Positions 10,990-21,622 of a DNA stretch of 64,000 nucleotides are shown piece by piece. The notes beneath the pieces were generated by a model that worked only from the letters and a program-made list of their open reading frames with translations, was not told where the DNA came from and ran no database searches. The stretch is from NCBI GenBank assembly GCA_025504975.1, contig JANUWI010000012.1, forward strand, positions 682,001 to 746,000, given 5' to 3'. The stretch comes from Plenodomus lindquistii (taxonomy: Eukaryota > Ascomycota > Dothideomycetes > Pleosporales > Leptosphaeriaceae). Every line of letters starts with the position of its first letter. The stretch's first letter is position 1. The position numbers and the translations under genes were made by a program.

Positions 10990-13245
10990 ATGGTCTATCA
11001 GTGGGACGACAAGGAGGCCGAGTGCTACCGGCTGTACGTCGACGAGAAGAAGAGCCTCGATGAGGTCATTGCATACTGGGAGGCTCAGGGCTTCACGCCT
11101 AGGTATGTGCTCTACATGTGGAGCGCGACTGCGTGGATGCATTTAGCGCTCGCCGTAGATTGTTCGGGCAAGACGCTGACCACGACGCTGCAGCAAGCGG
11201 GCATTCCAGACCCAGTTCAAGGTCAGACACCCAAGAGCGACCTTTCTGTACCAGACACGAGCACATTGGTTGACACTCTCCAGCGCTGGGACTTTCCCCG
11301 CAAGCAGAATCCCGCCCACAAGAACCCCGCTCTCGTCGCACGCCTACAGCAACTATGGGAGCAGAACTACACGCACAAGGAAATGGTGGATGTCCTGCAG
11401 GCTGAAGGCTTTCCCATCAACGACCGCGAGTTGATCAGACTGCGCCTACGCTTCAAGCTGTTGCTGAGAGAAAGCGCCCCGCGACCCAAGACCAAGCAGC
11501 CTGCAGAGGGCGGGGTCCGCAAACCAAAGGCAAAGAAGAAGCGCACCAAGGTCGTCGCAGGCAATGGCCTAATCAATCAGCTCACAAATGCCATACTGGC
11601 TGAGCAGTCTTCGTCAGACGAGGAAAGCGATGAAGAGGAAGAACTCGTCTCGGAACAAGCACACGAGCACGATACGCCGGAACTCGCAGGTACCTCTTCT
11701 GCAGTCCCGACAGCTCTGAGCGCAGAGGAGCTCCTTCGAAAACAGTTGCGACAGGAACAACTGCAAATCGAGAGCGACGAGAAATGGCGCACGCGCAAAC
11801 GACGACGCCGAACACGCGGCTGGGCTGGTCTACCAGCCGATGCTCCGGGCGAGCCTCCTCGATTTCCCTCCGAAACGACCATTGACGAAGCCAAGGCATA
11901 CCTGGGTCTGGACAATGACATGTACCGTGAGGTACGAGAGCGATTCTTGAACATGTGCCGAGCAAACCAAGTTATCAAAAAGACCACGGCGGGCCCGGAG
12001 AAGTGGGCGCAAATCGTTCAGCAGCTTATTCACGAAAACGAGCATCTGTCCAGCGTATTCGAACAGGAGCCCGAGGTGCTACAGAGCAATGACGCTCTCT
12101 TTCGGCCAAAAGGTCAGCGAGCACTGTCCCTCGATGTCATATGCATGGACGTTACCAAACGCCTCCGAGTAATGGACAAGAGTATGAGTCTCGCGGAAGC
12201 CAAGAATCTACTCTGTCTAAACCCAGAGCGTACAAGATATGTCAGGGCAGCATTCGGCGCAAAGCTGATTGCCAACAACTTCACCAACAAATTTGAGGCG
12301 GGAGACGAGCTCTGGACCGAGTTGAAACAAGCCTGGGTCAACGAGTCCGAATACTTGACAAAGGCACTCGCTCAGGGTGAAGCGGACACAGACTATAACC
12401 GTAAGCTGAGAGCTCTCGAAGTCCTAGCACGCGACGTCATGAAGCGGCAACAGCAAGAGCGAATCGCAAGAGATCCTTTGAAGAAGAAACAAGTACACCA
12501 AGGTCCTGGTCCAGGTCCCGCCCCTCCCGCCATCACAATACATTCTACCACCTCCACACCTCGAGACCGCACAACTCACAACACCACCACAACAGCCGCA
12601 TCCAAACCCCCTTACCCAACTCTCCCAGCACCACAATCCACATCCGACCTCCAAATCGATCCCTCTCTCCTCCTCGCCGCCAGCGACGCCGCCTTCCTCC
12701 CCACACAAGACTCTTATAACACTCTACAATACCACCCCCAATCCTACTCCCACTCCGCCACCCACACCCACTCGCAGCAACAACCCCCATCCCAACCCTA
12801 CAACCCCTACTACCCCTCCTCCTCCTCCTCCTCCTCATCCACCAGAAACCAACCCACAACAACCACATGCACATGCACATGCACATCTACAAACCAACCC
12901 CCCACCCCCCTCCCAATCTACTTCCGCCTCCACCCCTTATCCAGCACCCCGCACCCCTCAAAAACAGTCTGGCTCTCCATCCTCCACACCCCTGCTTCCC
13001 TCGCCGATCTCTCATCCCTAGCCATGCGCGAACATCCTGGGACTAGTGTACGCAAAGTCGAGGGCGTGCTTACGTATAGAGGAGGAGTAGGGGAAGGGAA
13101 TGGGAATGGGAATGGGAATGGGAATGCAGAGGTTGTGATTGAGGTGGGGGATGATGAGGAGTTGGGGGCTTACTTGGGGGCTGTGCGGGAGGGGGGAGGG
13201 ACGGTGGGGAAGGCCGTGTTTGTTGTCTTGTTGGGGCTGGTTTGA
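10990..13245 (+). CDS. Clr5-domain protein with tandem Clr5-like repeats
   Basis: Fungal nuclear-type protein carrying a Clr5 domain, a short helical module found in filamentous ascomycetes and named from fission yeast Clr5. Simple translation from 10675 misses two introns. I read exons 10990-11102, 11194-11221 (28 nt) and 11284-13245, giving 700 aa. Splicing rebuilds a continuous first domain: WDDKEAECYRLYVDEKK, then FTPSKRAFQTQFKRWDFPRK. A second related segment follows at about residues 55-105 (LVARLQQLWEQNYTHKE). Then come a basic Lys/Arg stretch, an acidic SSSDEESDEEEE stretch, a helical middle region, and a Pro/Ser/Thr/Gln-rich low-complexity region at about residues 465-610. The C-terminus contains a (Gly-Asn)n run coded by GGGAAT repeats (13096-13124). 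The role is probably chromatin or transcription related; no target can be given. Confidence 0.75.
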   Translation: MVYQWDDKEAECYRLYVDEKKSLDEVIAYWEAQGFTPRYVLYMWSATAWMHLALAVDCSGKTLTTTLQQAGIPDPVQGQTPKSDLSVPDTSTLVDTLQRWDFPRKQNPAHKNPALVARLQQLWEQNYTHKEMVDVLQAEGFPINDRELIRLRLRFKLLLRESAPRPKTKQPAEGGVRKPKAKKKRTKVVAGNGLINQLTNAILAEQSSSDEESDEEEELVSEQAHEHDTPELAGTSSAVPTALSAEELLRKQLRQEQLQIESDEKWRTRKRRRRTRGWAGLPADAPGEPPRFPSETTIDEAKAYLGLDNDMYREVRERFLNMCRANQVIKKTTAGPEKWAQIVQQLIHENEHLSSVFEQEPEVLQSNDALFRPKGQRALSLDVICMDVTKRLRVMDKSMSLAEAKNLLCLNPERTRYVRAAFGAKLIANNFTNKFEAGDELWTELKQAWVNESEYLTKALAQGEADTDYNRKLRALEVLARDVMKRQQQERIARDPLKKKQVHQGPGPGPAPPAITIHSTTSTPRDRTTHNTTTTAASKPPYPTLPAPQSTSDLQIDPSLLLAASDAAFLPTQDSYNTLQYHPQSYSHSATHTHSQQQPPSQPYNPYYPSSSSSSSSTRNQPTTTTCTCTCTSTNQPPTPLPIYFRLHPLSSTPHPSKTVWLSILHTPASLADLSSLAMREHPGTSVRKVEGVLTYRGGVGEGNGNGNGNGNAEVVIEVGDDEELGAYLGAVREGGGTVGKAVFVVLLGLV

Positions 13246-13544
13246 GAGTGGTGAGGGGTAGGGTGGCATGGGGTGGGACGGGATGTGTGGATTTAAAGTG
13301 GGAATGGAGGGTTATATAGCCGACGTGTTGTGTTGTGTTGTCATGTACATACAAGACGCTACAATGATACCTCTTCCTCCTCATTTAGTTTCAACACCCT
13401 CATTGACATGTATTATACATTTCCTTTTGCAGCGTTTCCATTTTCCGTTGTCTCAATCGTCCATTGTCTTCACAACACGAACGCGCTTCCTTCCATCCTC
13501 GCCATCACTTCCCAAGCTCTTACCACGCCCGCCCATTTACCCCA

Positions 13545-14312
13545 TCACGTCTCATCCTCTTCCCTTAGCGAAAGCGCACCCATACGCATCCTCACCTCGT
13601 TCATTCTCTCCCGCCATCGCGCCTCCTCAAACACCATGCGGAAAAACCTGAGCTCAAAGCCGAGCCCCGTATTAGCAGACTGCCCACTTCTCTCAATCTG
13701 ATCAAACCCGTGTTTCAATAACCTACCTTTGTGCGCTATACACCACGGATCCTCGCGTCTGGTTTTGCTTTGCGCCGACCAATCTGTACCGTTGCTCACG
13801 GGGGAGGAAACGAGAGTTTTCTCCTCGTCGTCGTCGTCGCAGGATGCACTAGTCGTGCTTGTATTCCTGTAAGCTGGACTATTCCGTTTGAGTGTGTAGA
13901 CTTCCTCGGAAAGCTGTGATGCGAGATCTTGGTAGTTTGGGGATTCTTGTCCGGGATGCAGTGGAGTTGGATAGCCGGTGTAATGCGGGTTGTGTGGATT
14001 TGATTCAGTCCCCACACTGGGTTCGTCTTCGTCCTTGATCTTGCCAGGGTTGTCCTCTTCGTCTGAAGTATTATCTGCATCGTAGAACTGCGGAGTCCTC
14101 GTTTTCGCTCGGCGTAATGGCGGCCAACAGCTCCATTTGAGAGAGTCATTGACGTCATCGTTTCTATCGAGTTTCGGTGCATGTCCGAAATCGTATCTTC
14201 TTCGCTTTACCGCAGGGTCGTGAATGGTTGTTGTAGATTTGCGCTTGATTGTTGGCCTTGATTGGCACTGCAACTTGTCCAAAGCGTCTCCGAAAGTGGT
14301 GTGGGACTCCAT
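13545..14312 (-). CDS. Hypothetical protein (core reading frame)
   Basis: A 255-aa frame starting at MESHTTFGDALDKLQ, with no domain I recognise. Visible features are a basic patch KRRRY near residue 37, an acidic segment NTSDEEDNPGKIKDEDE, a run SCDDDDEEK, and a helical Arg-rich C-terminus (FEEARWRERMNEVRMR). The composition suggests a nuclear protein. The frame stays open upstream to about 14492, where TTAACTCACCAGCTAG looks like a branch site plus acceptor. One model starts at an ATG at 14565-14567, immediately followed by a GTCAGT donor, and would add about 61 residues. It lies downstream of wc-2 on the same strand. The core is fairly convincing; the true start is uncertain. Confidence 0.55.
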   Translation of the reverse strand: MESHTTFGDALDKLQCQSRPTIKRKSTTTIHDPAVKRRRYDFGHAPKLDRNDDVNDSLKWSCWPPLRRAKTRTPQFYDADNTSDEEDNPGKIKDEDEPSVGTESNPHNPHYTGYPTPLHPGQESPNYQDLASQLSEEVYTLKRNSPAYRNTSTTSASCDDDDEEKTLVSSPVSNGTDWSAQSKTRREDPWCIAHKGRLLKHGFDQIERSGQSANTGLGFELRFFRMVFEEARWRERMNEVRMRMGALSLREEDET

Positions 14313-14846
14313 ATCGCTGTGGTACCGGCCTGCAGATGACGGGATCGCTCGTTTTCGAATTGTAGCGTAGTCATGTCTTGACGACGCGTGTGCAGCTGTT
14401 GTGGAGTCGTGACCATGTTGCCTCGCGCACTTGAGGACGTGGACGTCATGTCTCAGTTCGTTCGCTGGTACCGAAGTCGTGGTGCGCGGAAGCTAGCTGG
14501 TGAGTTAAGATGGAACACACCCCAGCAATAAGTAGCTCAATCCGGTGGTTCGCCTCAAACTGACCATTGTTCTGGAGCTGTATATGCTTTCCGCGTCGTC
14601 TGAGAACGTCGCGTAGCCTGTCACCGCTTATATCGACGCCTTTACAAGCTGAAGTCACCCGAAGCGTGGGTGAAGCTTCACTGTGCGTGATGTGCAAGTC
14701 CAATCAAATTGCCCCCCCTTGGGTATGGAGCCGATAAGGCAGCTTTGCACATATTTGGCTCAGACCGCTTTCTCGTCATTATCCAGCCCCATCGCCAGTT
14801 CGGAATATGTACACGGCGAAGAATCGAAGGATGGAAAAAGTCGTGC

Positions 14847-16300
14847 TCAGCTACTGCCTGTGCTGCTGTGCATGGGAAGAGATGGGGTGTGTGTCATTGG
14901 CGGTGCACCAAGGAGACTGCTGCCTGGTCCCTGCTGCTTCTTCTTCTCTTTCTTGGCCCAGCGCACTGTAGGATGTTAGTATACAGAGGATGAATAGGGA
15001 GATCAGCACTTACAGCCACAAGCATTGCATAGTGTCTTGGGCCCACTGGGTCCTTTACGCCATTCTGGAGAGTCGAGCGTGCCGCAGTCTGTACAGACGT
15101 ATTCGTCGGCGATTTTGATCTTCTTCTTCTTGTCTGAAGAACTCCTGCCATCGCGGTCGAGCGATATCTGTATACCAGCGTCTCCACGGATGAGATTTGG
15201 ACTGGCATCTCCTGTGCTGATGCCCTGTGAGCGCTCCCCGTCGCGGTAGCGCAGACCAGTGAGCATCTCGATCGTCTCGAGATGGTTTGCTCCTTCGTAG
15301 CGCGCCATCTTATCGTTGATGCTGTCGGGTTTGCTTGCGGCCAGGGCTTCGTCGAGGTTCTGGCGCGTGAGGGCCGTGTTGGAGACGACTGGCTTCGCTG
15401 GGGGCGGCATCTGGGCGTACGAGGCGGCGTCTGCCTGGCTGATGCTCTGGGTGACGTGCGTCTCCGAGGCGGTGATGGCGGTGGAGGCGTCGTTGGCGTG
15501 CTTGGCCCATTCGTCTTGCTCGTCCTGCTCCTCGCGCTTGAGCTCGGCGATGCGCTTCATGAGGCGCTCGTTTTCGATCTTGTGCTCGAGGAACGAGTCG
15601 AGCAGGGCGGCGTTCTTGGTGGGGTAGGGGCGGGCCATCATGAAGAAGCCGCGGCAGTTGATGGAGTTGGGGGGCGCATAGGAGCTGGGGTCGGTGCTGA
15701 GATGGGGGTGGCCGTGCGACTCGAAGATGATCCAGGCGTCGTCGGCCTTGCGGAAGCGGTAGAAGAAGCGCAGGGGGTTGCCCGAGGCGATGGACTCGTT
15801 GAACTCCTTGACGAAGATGCCAATGTCGTCGGGGTGGATGAACTCGTTGATGAAGCGGCCCATGAGGTGCGTGGGGTCCCAGCCCGTCAGCGGCTTGCAC
15901 GAGGGCGAGACGTAGAGGATGCGGCCGTCGGGGGTGAGGATGTGCAGCAGGTCGCGCAGCTCCTCGAGCACGCGCTGTGACCAGTTGCGCCGCTTGGTGA
16001 ACTCGGTCAGCGTGCTGCCCGAGGGGTTCATGTTGGGCGCGCCAAAGCCCGTGGGCAGCGGCCCCGCGCCCGCGCCTGTCAGTTGCAGCTCGCCCATGGT
16101 GTTGTTGCTGGTCATGGACATGCTGCTCTGCAGTGGGGGGTCGCCAAAGGAAAAGGCGCCGCCCTGGCCGTCGCCGCCATCGAGCGAGGCCATGTCCAGG
16201 TCCATGTTGAGCACATTGTCCATGGGCAGCCCGCCGAGGTCAGCGCACTGGGGTGTCTGCTGGTGCAGTTGGTGGTGTTGATGTTGCTGTTGCTGCTGTT

Positions 16301-16332
<32 letters not shown>

Positions 16333-16491
16333 TGCTGCTGATGCGTGTGCATTGGCAGGCCCACCATCTGCTGTTCGAGGCCCATCTACACGGGGCACAA
16401 GCTTAGTCAACGTCGAGGTGCAAAGGGCTCTGCGACCCTGGCCCGGGTGGGGGGCGCGTACCTCAGGTCCACCGTTCTGGTAGAGCGCCAT
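14847..16491 (-). CDS. wc-2: White collar-2 blue-light/clock GATA factor
   Basis: Subunit of the White Collar Complex, which partners WC-1 (the flavin photoreceptor) through PAS domains and binds light-responsive promoters by a GATA finger. Three exons, 16491-16462, 16385-15014 and 14965-14847, give 506 aa. After MALYQNGGPE comes a polyglutamine/His tract at about residues 25-55. A PAS domain follows at about residues 150-270 (LHILTPDGRILYVSPSC, GRFINEFIHPDD, FYRFRKADDAW). A helical linker precedes a nuclear-localisation-like KKKKIK and a CX2CX18CX2C GATA zinc finger (CTDCG...CNACG) at about residues 443-467. The last intron interrupts the finger right after CNACG, and the final exon restores GLRWAKKEKKK. 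The order PAS then GATA, the length, and the lack of a LOV cysteine motif fit WC-2 rather than WC-1. It is divergent to rad50. Confidence 0.93.
16271..16341. repeat. CAG/CAA trinucleotide tract coding polyglutamine in WC-2
   Basis: A run of TTG/CTG triplets on the plus strand (CAA/CAG on the coding strand) encodes roughly 20 consecutive Gln, flanked by His-rich residues. Such tracts are prone to length variation. Both pure CAG and CAA interruptions are present. Confidence 0.9.
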
Positions 16492-16936
16492 GGCTGTCAC
16501 AGTGCACCGCCTAGCCAGAGTACGACGGTGCGAGTCCGATGACGCGAGTGTGGTGCAGGCAGCCTGCGATCGGGGGCAGCGCGCAGAGGGGGCAGCACGG
16601 CGATAGGCACGGCGCGTTTAGCCGAACGCAGAATGAGGAAGATGGGATTTCTCGACAGCCGCACAAGCGCATGACGATATGTACTGTGTACTGTACCTCC
16701 CTTGTGGCGCCTGTGCGGTGTGGGCCGTCCTTGCCCAGCCTCAGCTGAGCCTCGTGGGGCCGCTTGCACAGACGTGGAAACTTGGAACTGGCAAGTGTCA
16801 CATGTCACGTGCACCCGTGTGACCTGCCCGCGTTCCGTCGCGTCTCACCTCCACCTGCGCGTTCTCGTCACACCCACAACCCTTCGACACACAGGTGCGC
16901 TGTGGCTGTGCACCCCGCCCCCCACACACATCCGCC
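16492..16936. promoter_or_regulatory. Divergent wc-2 / rad50 promoter region
   Basis: 445 bp separate the start codons of two divergently transcribed genes. A dense set of CACGTG-like elements lies at about 16795-16825 (CACATGTCACGTGCACCCGTGTG), close to the rad50 start and possibly an E-box-type bHLH site. I see no obvious TATA box. Shared regulation is inferred from the arrangement only. Confidence 0.5.
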
Positions 16937-19900
16937 ATGTCCAAGATCGACCGCATGATGATCCAGGGCATCCGCTCCTTTGGCCCAGAGAAAGGAGAGA
17001 CCATCGTCTTCACCGCGCCCCTCACCCTCATCGTCGGCTGGAACGGCTCCGGCAAAACAACAATCATCGAATCGCTCAAGTACGCCACCACTGGCGATCT
17101 TCCTGCCAACAGCAAAACAGGCGGTGCTTTCATCCATGATCCCAAGCTCTGCAATGAGAAGGAGATACTGGCCCAGGTCAAGCTGTCCTTTCGCTCAACC
17201 TCGGGAGTGCGCATGGTGGCCACTCGCAACCTCCAGGTCACAGTCAAGAAGAACGCACGAGCCCAAAAGACCCTCGAAGGCTCACTGCTCATGATCAAAG
17301 ACGGCGAGAAGCACTCCATCTCGACCCGCGTTGCTGAACTGGACCAGATTATCCCTCAGTATTTGGGGGTCTCCAAGGCCATTCTGGAAAATGTCATCTT
17401 CTGCCACCAAGAGGACAGCTTGTGGCCTCTCAGCGACGCAAGCACTCTCAAGAAGAAGTTTGATGAAATCTTTGAAGCTCTCAAGTACACCAAGGCTATC
17501 GACAACATCAAGTTGATCCGTAAGAACCGAACCGTCGAACTGGGCCAGCTCAAGATCATCGAAGCAAATGCCAAAGAGGACAAGACTCGTGCTGCCAAGA
17601 GCGAAAAGCGTCAGGCCGAGCTCTACGACGAGATCGAAGAGCTTCGCAAGTCATATACAACAGTGGATGCTGACTGCGAGGAGGCTCAACGAGAGGCAAA
17701 TCAAGCTTACAACAACGCTGCGCGCTTTGAACAAATAGTTGCACAGCTACAGGCCAAACGCATCACCTTCGAAGCCAACCAGCACAGCGTAACGCAACTT
17801 CAGGATAATCTTAAGGAGATGGCTGAATCAGACGACGAACTTCAAAACATGCTGGACAAGTATGAGGAACGTGTGGCTACTTACAACTCGCAGTCGACCG
17901 AGCTTCGGCAACAGTACACCAGCATTCAGCATCAACTTGAAGAAAAACGGCGGTTGCTTGGTGCAAAACAAAATGAAATCGGCAAGTACGAGGCGCAAAA
18001 AGAGCAACATGACCGCCAGGTCCAGCAACGCGAAAACACCATCAAGGAAGCAGCTAAGCGACACGGAATCCGTGGATACGACTACGATATCGTGGACAAG
18101 CAGGTGACCGAATTCCAGCAGATTCTCACCAAGATGTCACGAGATCAGAACAGAGCTCTTGATCGCGCCCGCGAAGAAACGCAGCGTGAACTTCGCGGTG
18201 TTCAGGACGAGCTCAGTGCACTCAACACAAAAAAGTCAGGGTTGGCACAAAGCAAAGAGTCAGCACAGACCCAAATCATGAGCAACGACAGGCGAATCTT
18301 GGATTTGCAAAATTCGATGAATCAGATCAAGGCCGACGAAGGGAGCGAAGCTATCTTGCAGGACAAGAAGCGTAATGTCGAGGAACAACTCGAAAACGCG
18401 TCGAAGACGGCCTCTTCCGAACGCTACGAAGAACGTCAACTGGAGGCTTCGACAATGGTACGGACACTTGAGGATCAAAAGGAACGCCTGACCACTGAGC
18501 TTGGAGACGCGACCAAACAAGCCCGCGAGTCTGCTTCGATTGACAACAAGCGCGAGGAATTGCAAACCCAGCAGCACTGTCTTGCGACGATGAAGAAGGT
18601 CCATAACCAGCGCCTCTCCCAACTCGTCGATTCGGACTGGGATCCTGCGACCTTGGAATTGACCTTTCAACGAGTGCTGGCGGAGAAGGCGACAAAAGTG
18701 AAGGAAGCTAGCTCTAGTCGCGATATCACACAAAACAAACTCGACAGGATCAACTTTCAGCTCACTAGCTCCGAAACGCAGCTGAAGCATAAGCGAAAGG
18801 AACTGGAGCAGTATGAGCGCATAGTGAAAGAGTCTATACAGACCGATGATATCACAGATTTCGACGAGACATTGCAACAGCTAGAGGAACAATATGAAGA
18901 TGTTTCTTCTGACAAGGCCAAGTTCGAAGCGCAGATCGAATACATGACCAAGTGTCTTGAAGTAGCTGAGCGCGACAATTGCTGTCGCCTCTGCATGAGG
19001 ACCCTACAAGATGACCGATCTGAGGACTTTACCACCGCCGGTTTCATCTCCAAGCTGCAGAACATCATTCGAAAAGCGGAAGAAGCTAGGCAGGGCGACA
19101 ACGCAGATGAGGTATTCGCTGCACTCGAAGCTGCTCGTAACGCAAAACCTAGTTACGAGCTGGCCACACGACTTCGAGAGACCGATCTTCCTGCCATTCA
19201 AGCGAATATCACTAAGCTCACGAGCGACCGTGATGCTGTCAACAAGGAGCTGGAAGATCAGGATGCAGTCATCTACGATCTAGAAGCCGAAAAACAAGAG
19301 GTAGAATCATTATCAAAAGAGGTGCAGACAATCGTTGGCTATTACAATAGGGCACATGAGCTCGAAGACCAGGTCAACGAGCTCTCACAGAAACAGAAGG
19401 CTGCAGGCTTGTCAAGAGGCATCGACGCAATCCAGATGGACCTAAAGAAGGTCACTGAAGATACCCGCAATGCCCGAATCAATCTAGACCAGCTTACAGC
19501 CGCCAAAGACAAGTCGCGTAGTCTCATCAACACACTCGAACTGAGCATTCGTGATATCAATGCCGATCTGAATCACGCACAATCCAAGCTAAAGGAAAAG
19601 CGCGCTCTCGCTGACCGCATCGATGAATTCAAGAGAGAGAACGATAAGCAGCGCAGTTCGAAGCGTGAATTTGACGCCGAAATCGAGAGCCTCATTCCTG
19701 AGATTGAACAGGCGCAGTACAAGTATGATGATTACAATCGCCGAGGCAACGACCGGGTGCAGCGTGCGCACGATGAGGCTTCGAAGTTATCTGACAGCCT
19801 GCGTCAGCTCACACAGGCGAATTCAGAAATTGAGGCATACATTGATCGTGGCGGTCCACAACAGCTCGCTCGCACTCATCGAGAAATCGAGAATCTGCAA

Positions 19901-20939
19901 GGGGAAATTGAACAAATCCAGGTCGAGGTCACGGACGTCACGCGCAAAGTCAAGAAAATCGAGGACACCTTGCGAGATACTGATACCATGAAACGTTCTA
20001 TCGGTGACAACTTACGATTCCGAAAGGCCAAACGATCTCTCAATACTCTGCAAGTCGAGATTGAGAAGCTCGAAAGCGCCGGTGCTGAGCGCGACAAGGA
20101 GCACTATGAGCGAGAGGCTCAGCAATGGGACAACCGCTATCATCTGCTAAACACGGACAAGATCAGTCTGGAGCGTGATATGAAGAACAAAGACGACCAA
20201 CTTACAGAACTCATGAACGAATACAAGGAGTTGTACAAAGACTCCGCATCGCAGTACCGCGAAGCACACATCAAGGTAGAGACGACCAGGGCCGCCATTG
20301 AAGACCTTGGTCGGTATGCTGGCGCCCTCGATAAAGCTATCATGAAGTACCACGAACTCAAGATGGAGGAGATCAACAAGGCCATTGCCGAGCTTTGGCG
20401 GAGCTCTTACCAAGGTACTGATGTAGATACAATCCGCATCGCAGCTGATGGCGACGCAAAGGGTAATCGAACATACAACTACCGTCTCGTCATGGTGAAG
20501 CAAGACACGGAAATGGACATGCGAGGCCGATGCTCCGCAGGCCAGAAGGTTCTAGCATCGATCATCATTCGACTCGCGCTAGCGGAGTCCTTTGGCACGA
20601 ATTGCGGGCTCATCGCACTTGACGAACCGACGACAAACTTGGACCAGCAAAACATCAAGGGTCTTGCTGAGTCGCTATCCGAGATCATCAAGGTGCGCCG
20701 CAAGCAAGCGAACTTCCAACTTCTCGTCATCACACATGACGAACAGTTCTTACGAGAGATGAATTGCGCGGACTACACGGATGTGTACTGGCGTGTTGGG
20801 CGCGATTTGAAACAAGAGTCTTACATCGAACGCCAAAATATTGCAGAGGTAACTGCCATCCAACCCACTCTTATGCTTGATACCACGAGGCACGCTCTTG
20901 TGAACCGGATAGGTTCTGACTGGTGACTAGGTTTCTTGA
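16937..20939 (+). CDS. rad50: DNA repair ATPase Rad50
   Basis: SMC-like subunit of the Mre11-Rad50-Nbs1 complex, which senses, tethers and processes DNA double-strand breaks and acts at telomeres. The N-terminus MSKIDRMMIQGIRSFGPEKG leads to the Walker A motif GWNGSGKTT at about residue 34, and the Q-loop region FCHQEDSLWPL lies near residue 158. Two long heptad coiled coils flank the zinc hook CRLC at residues 683-686. The C-terminal lobe has the ABC signature region RCSAGQKVLASIIIRLALAE and Walker B LIALDEPTTNLD. The unspliced frame stops at 20926. I prefer a terminal intron at 20849-20930 (GTAACT donor, CTGAC branch, TAG acceptor), giving the ending IERQNIAEVS and 1306 aa, the usual size. 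The unspliced alternative is 1329 aa with an unrelated tail. Transcription is divergent to wc-2. Confidence 0.95.
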
Positions 20940-21622
20940 TCTCAGCATCCACATTGACGTTCGCCAACATTCGCATTCGATTCCGCAATCCCTATCTTGT
21001 ACTTTCGAGCGTCATCATCAGCATAGCCTGGGCGTTATTTGGGAATGATAGCGGGAGAGAGTTCAAATATTTGTTCGCCATATCGAACACGTGGTCTCAA
21101 AAGTTCGGTTCCAATAAAGGATATTTTCTACTCGTTGGTAATATACTCTACTTGTTGCTATATAATGTAACAACTCCACTTTGCTTCAACACACCTGTAC
21201 CATCCCCAGACTGAGAAATACTAAACTTCAACAGGTGGTCGATACTCGACCCTGAAAATCCACTCTAACAGCTAACTCACCCAAAACAACTCCTAGGGTC
21301 CTACCGCCCTATAAAATACTGGAGTGGTCCTGCAAACGAGACAACTGTGGGAGGCAAAGTGCGCATGACTGTCGTCTTCTCCCTGCACTGTTGGCTCTCA
21401 GTCACTCTCGAGCTGTGAAAGCAGAACGCACAGGCTACTGAACCTTCCTCCCAACCCTTATCAAGCTTTTCTCCTCTACTACCACGATCTTCCGCACTCT
21501 CCCACAAGAGCGCACGGAAACCCTTACGCGACCTCTTCGTACTACCGTTTATCACCAGAGGGCTACTCACAACAAGCGAAACCTCAATCGCACCCTTGAA
21601 CACGTCTCCGACGGCCCTGAAC
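20940..21622. other. Intergenic region between rad50 and the RING gene
   Basis: No supportable gene. A short plus-strand frame at 20936-21214 overlaps the rad50 3' end and has no recognisable domain. The right half is the presumed promoter and leader of the RING gene. Confidence 0.5.

Noticed and set aside
10577..10990. Considered whether the rhamnose dehydrogenase and Clr5 genes form a regulator-enzyme pair
   Set aside because: They are divergent neighbours, but Clr5 proteins are not known sugar-catabolism regulators, and the characterised fungal rhamnose regulator is a Zn2Cys6 protein.
10675..11280. Long open frame read as the N-terminus of an 856-residue protein
   Set aside because: It spans two introns and non-conserved sequence. 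The spliced version starting at 10990 restores the Clr5 domain and is far more protein-like.
15282..15980. Plus-strand frame of 232 codons opposite wc-2
   Set aside because: It lies entirely antisense to the PAS/linker-coding exon of wc-2 and mirrors its GC-rich codons. No domain.
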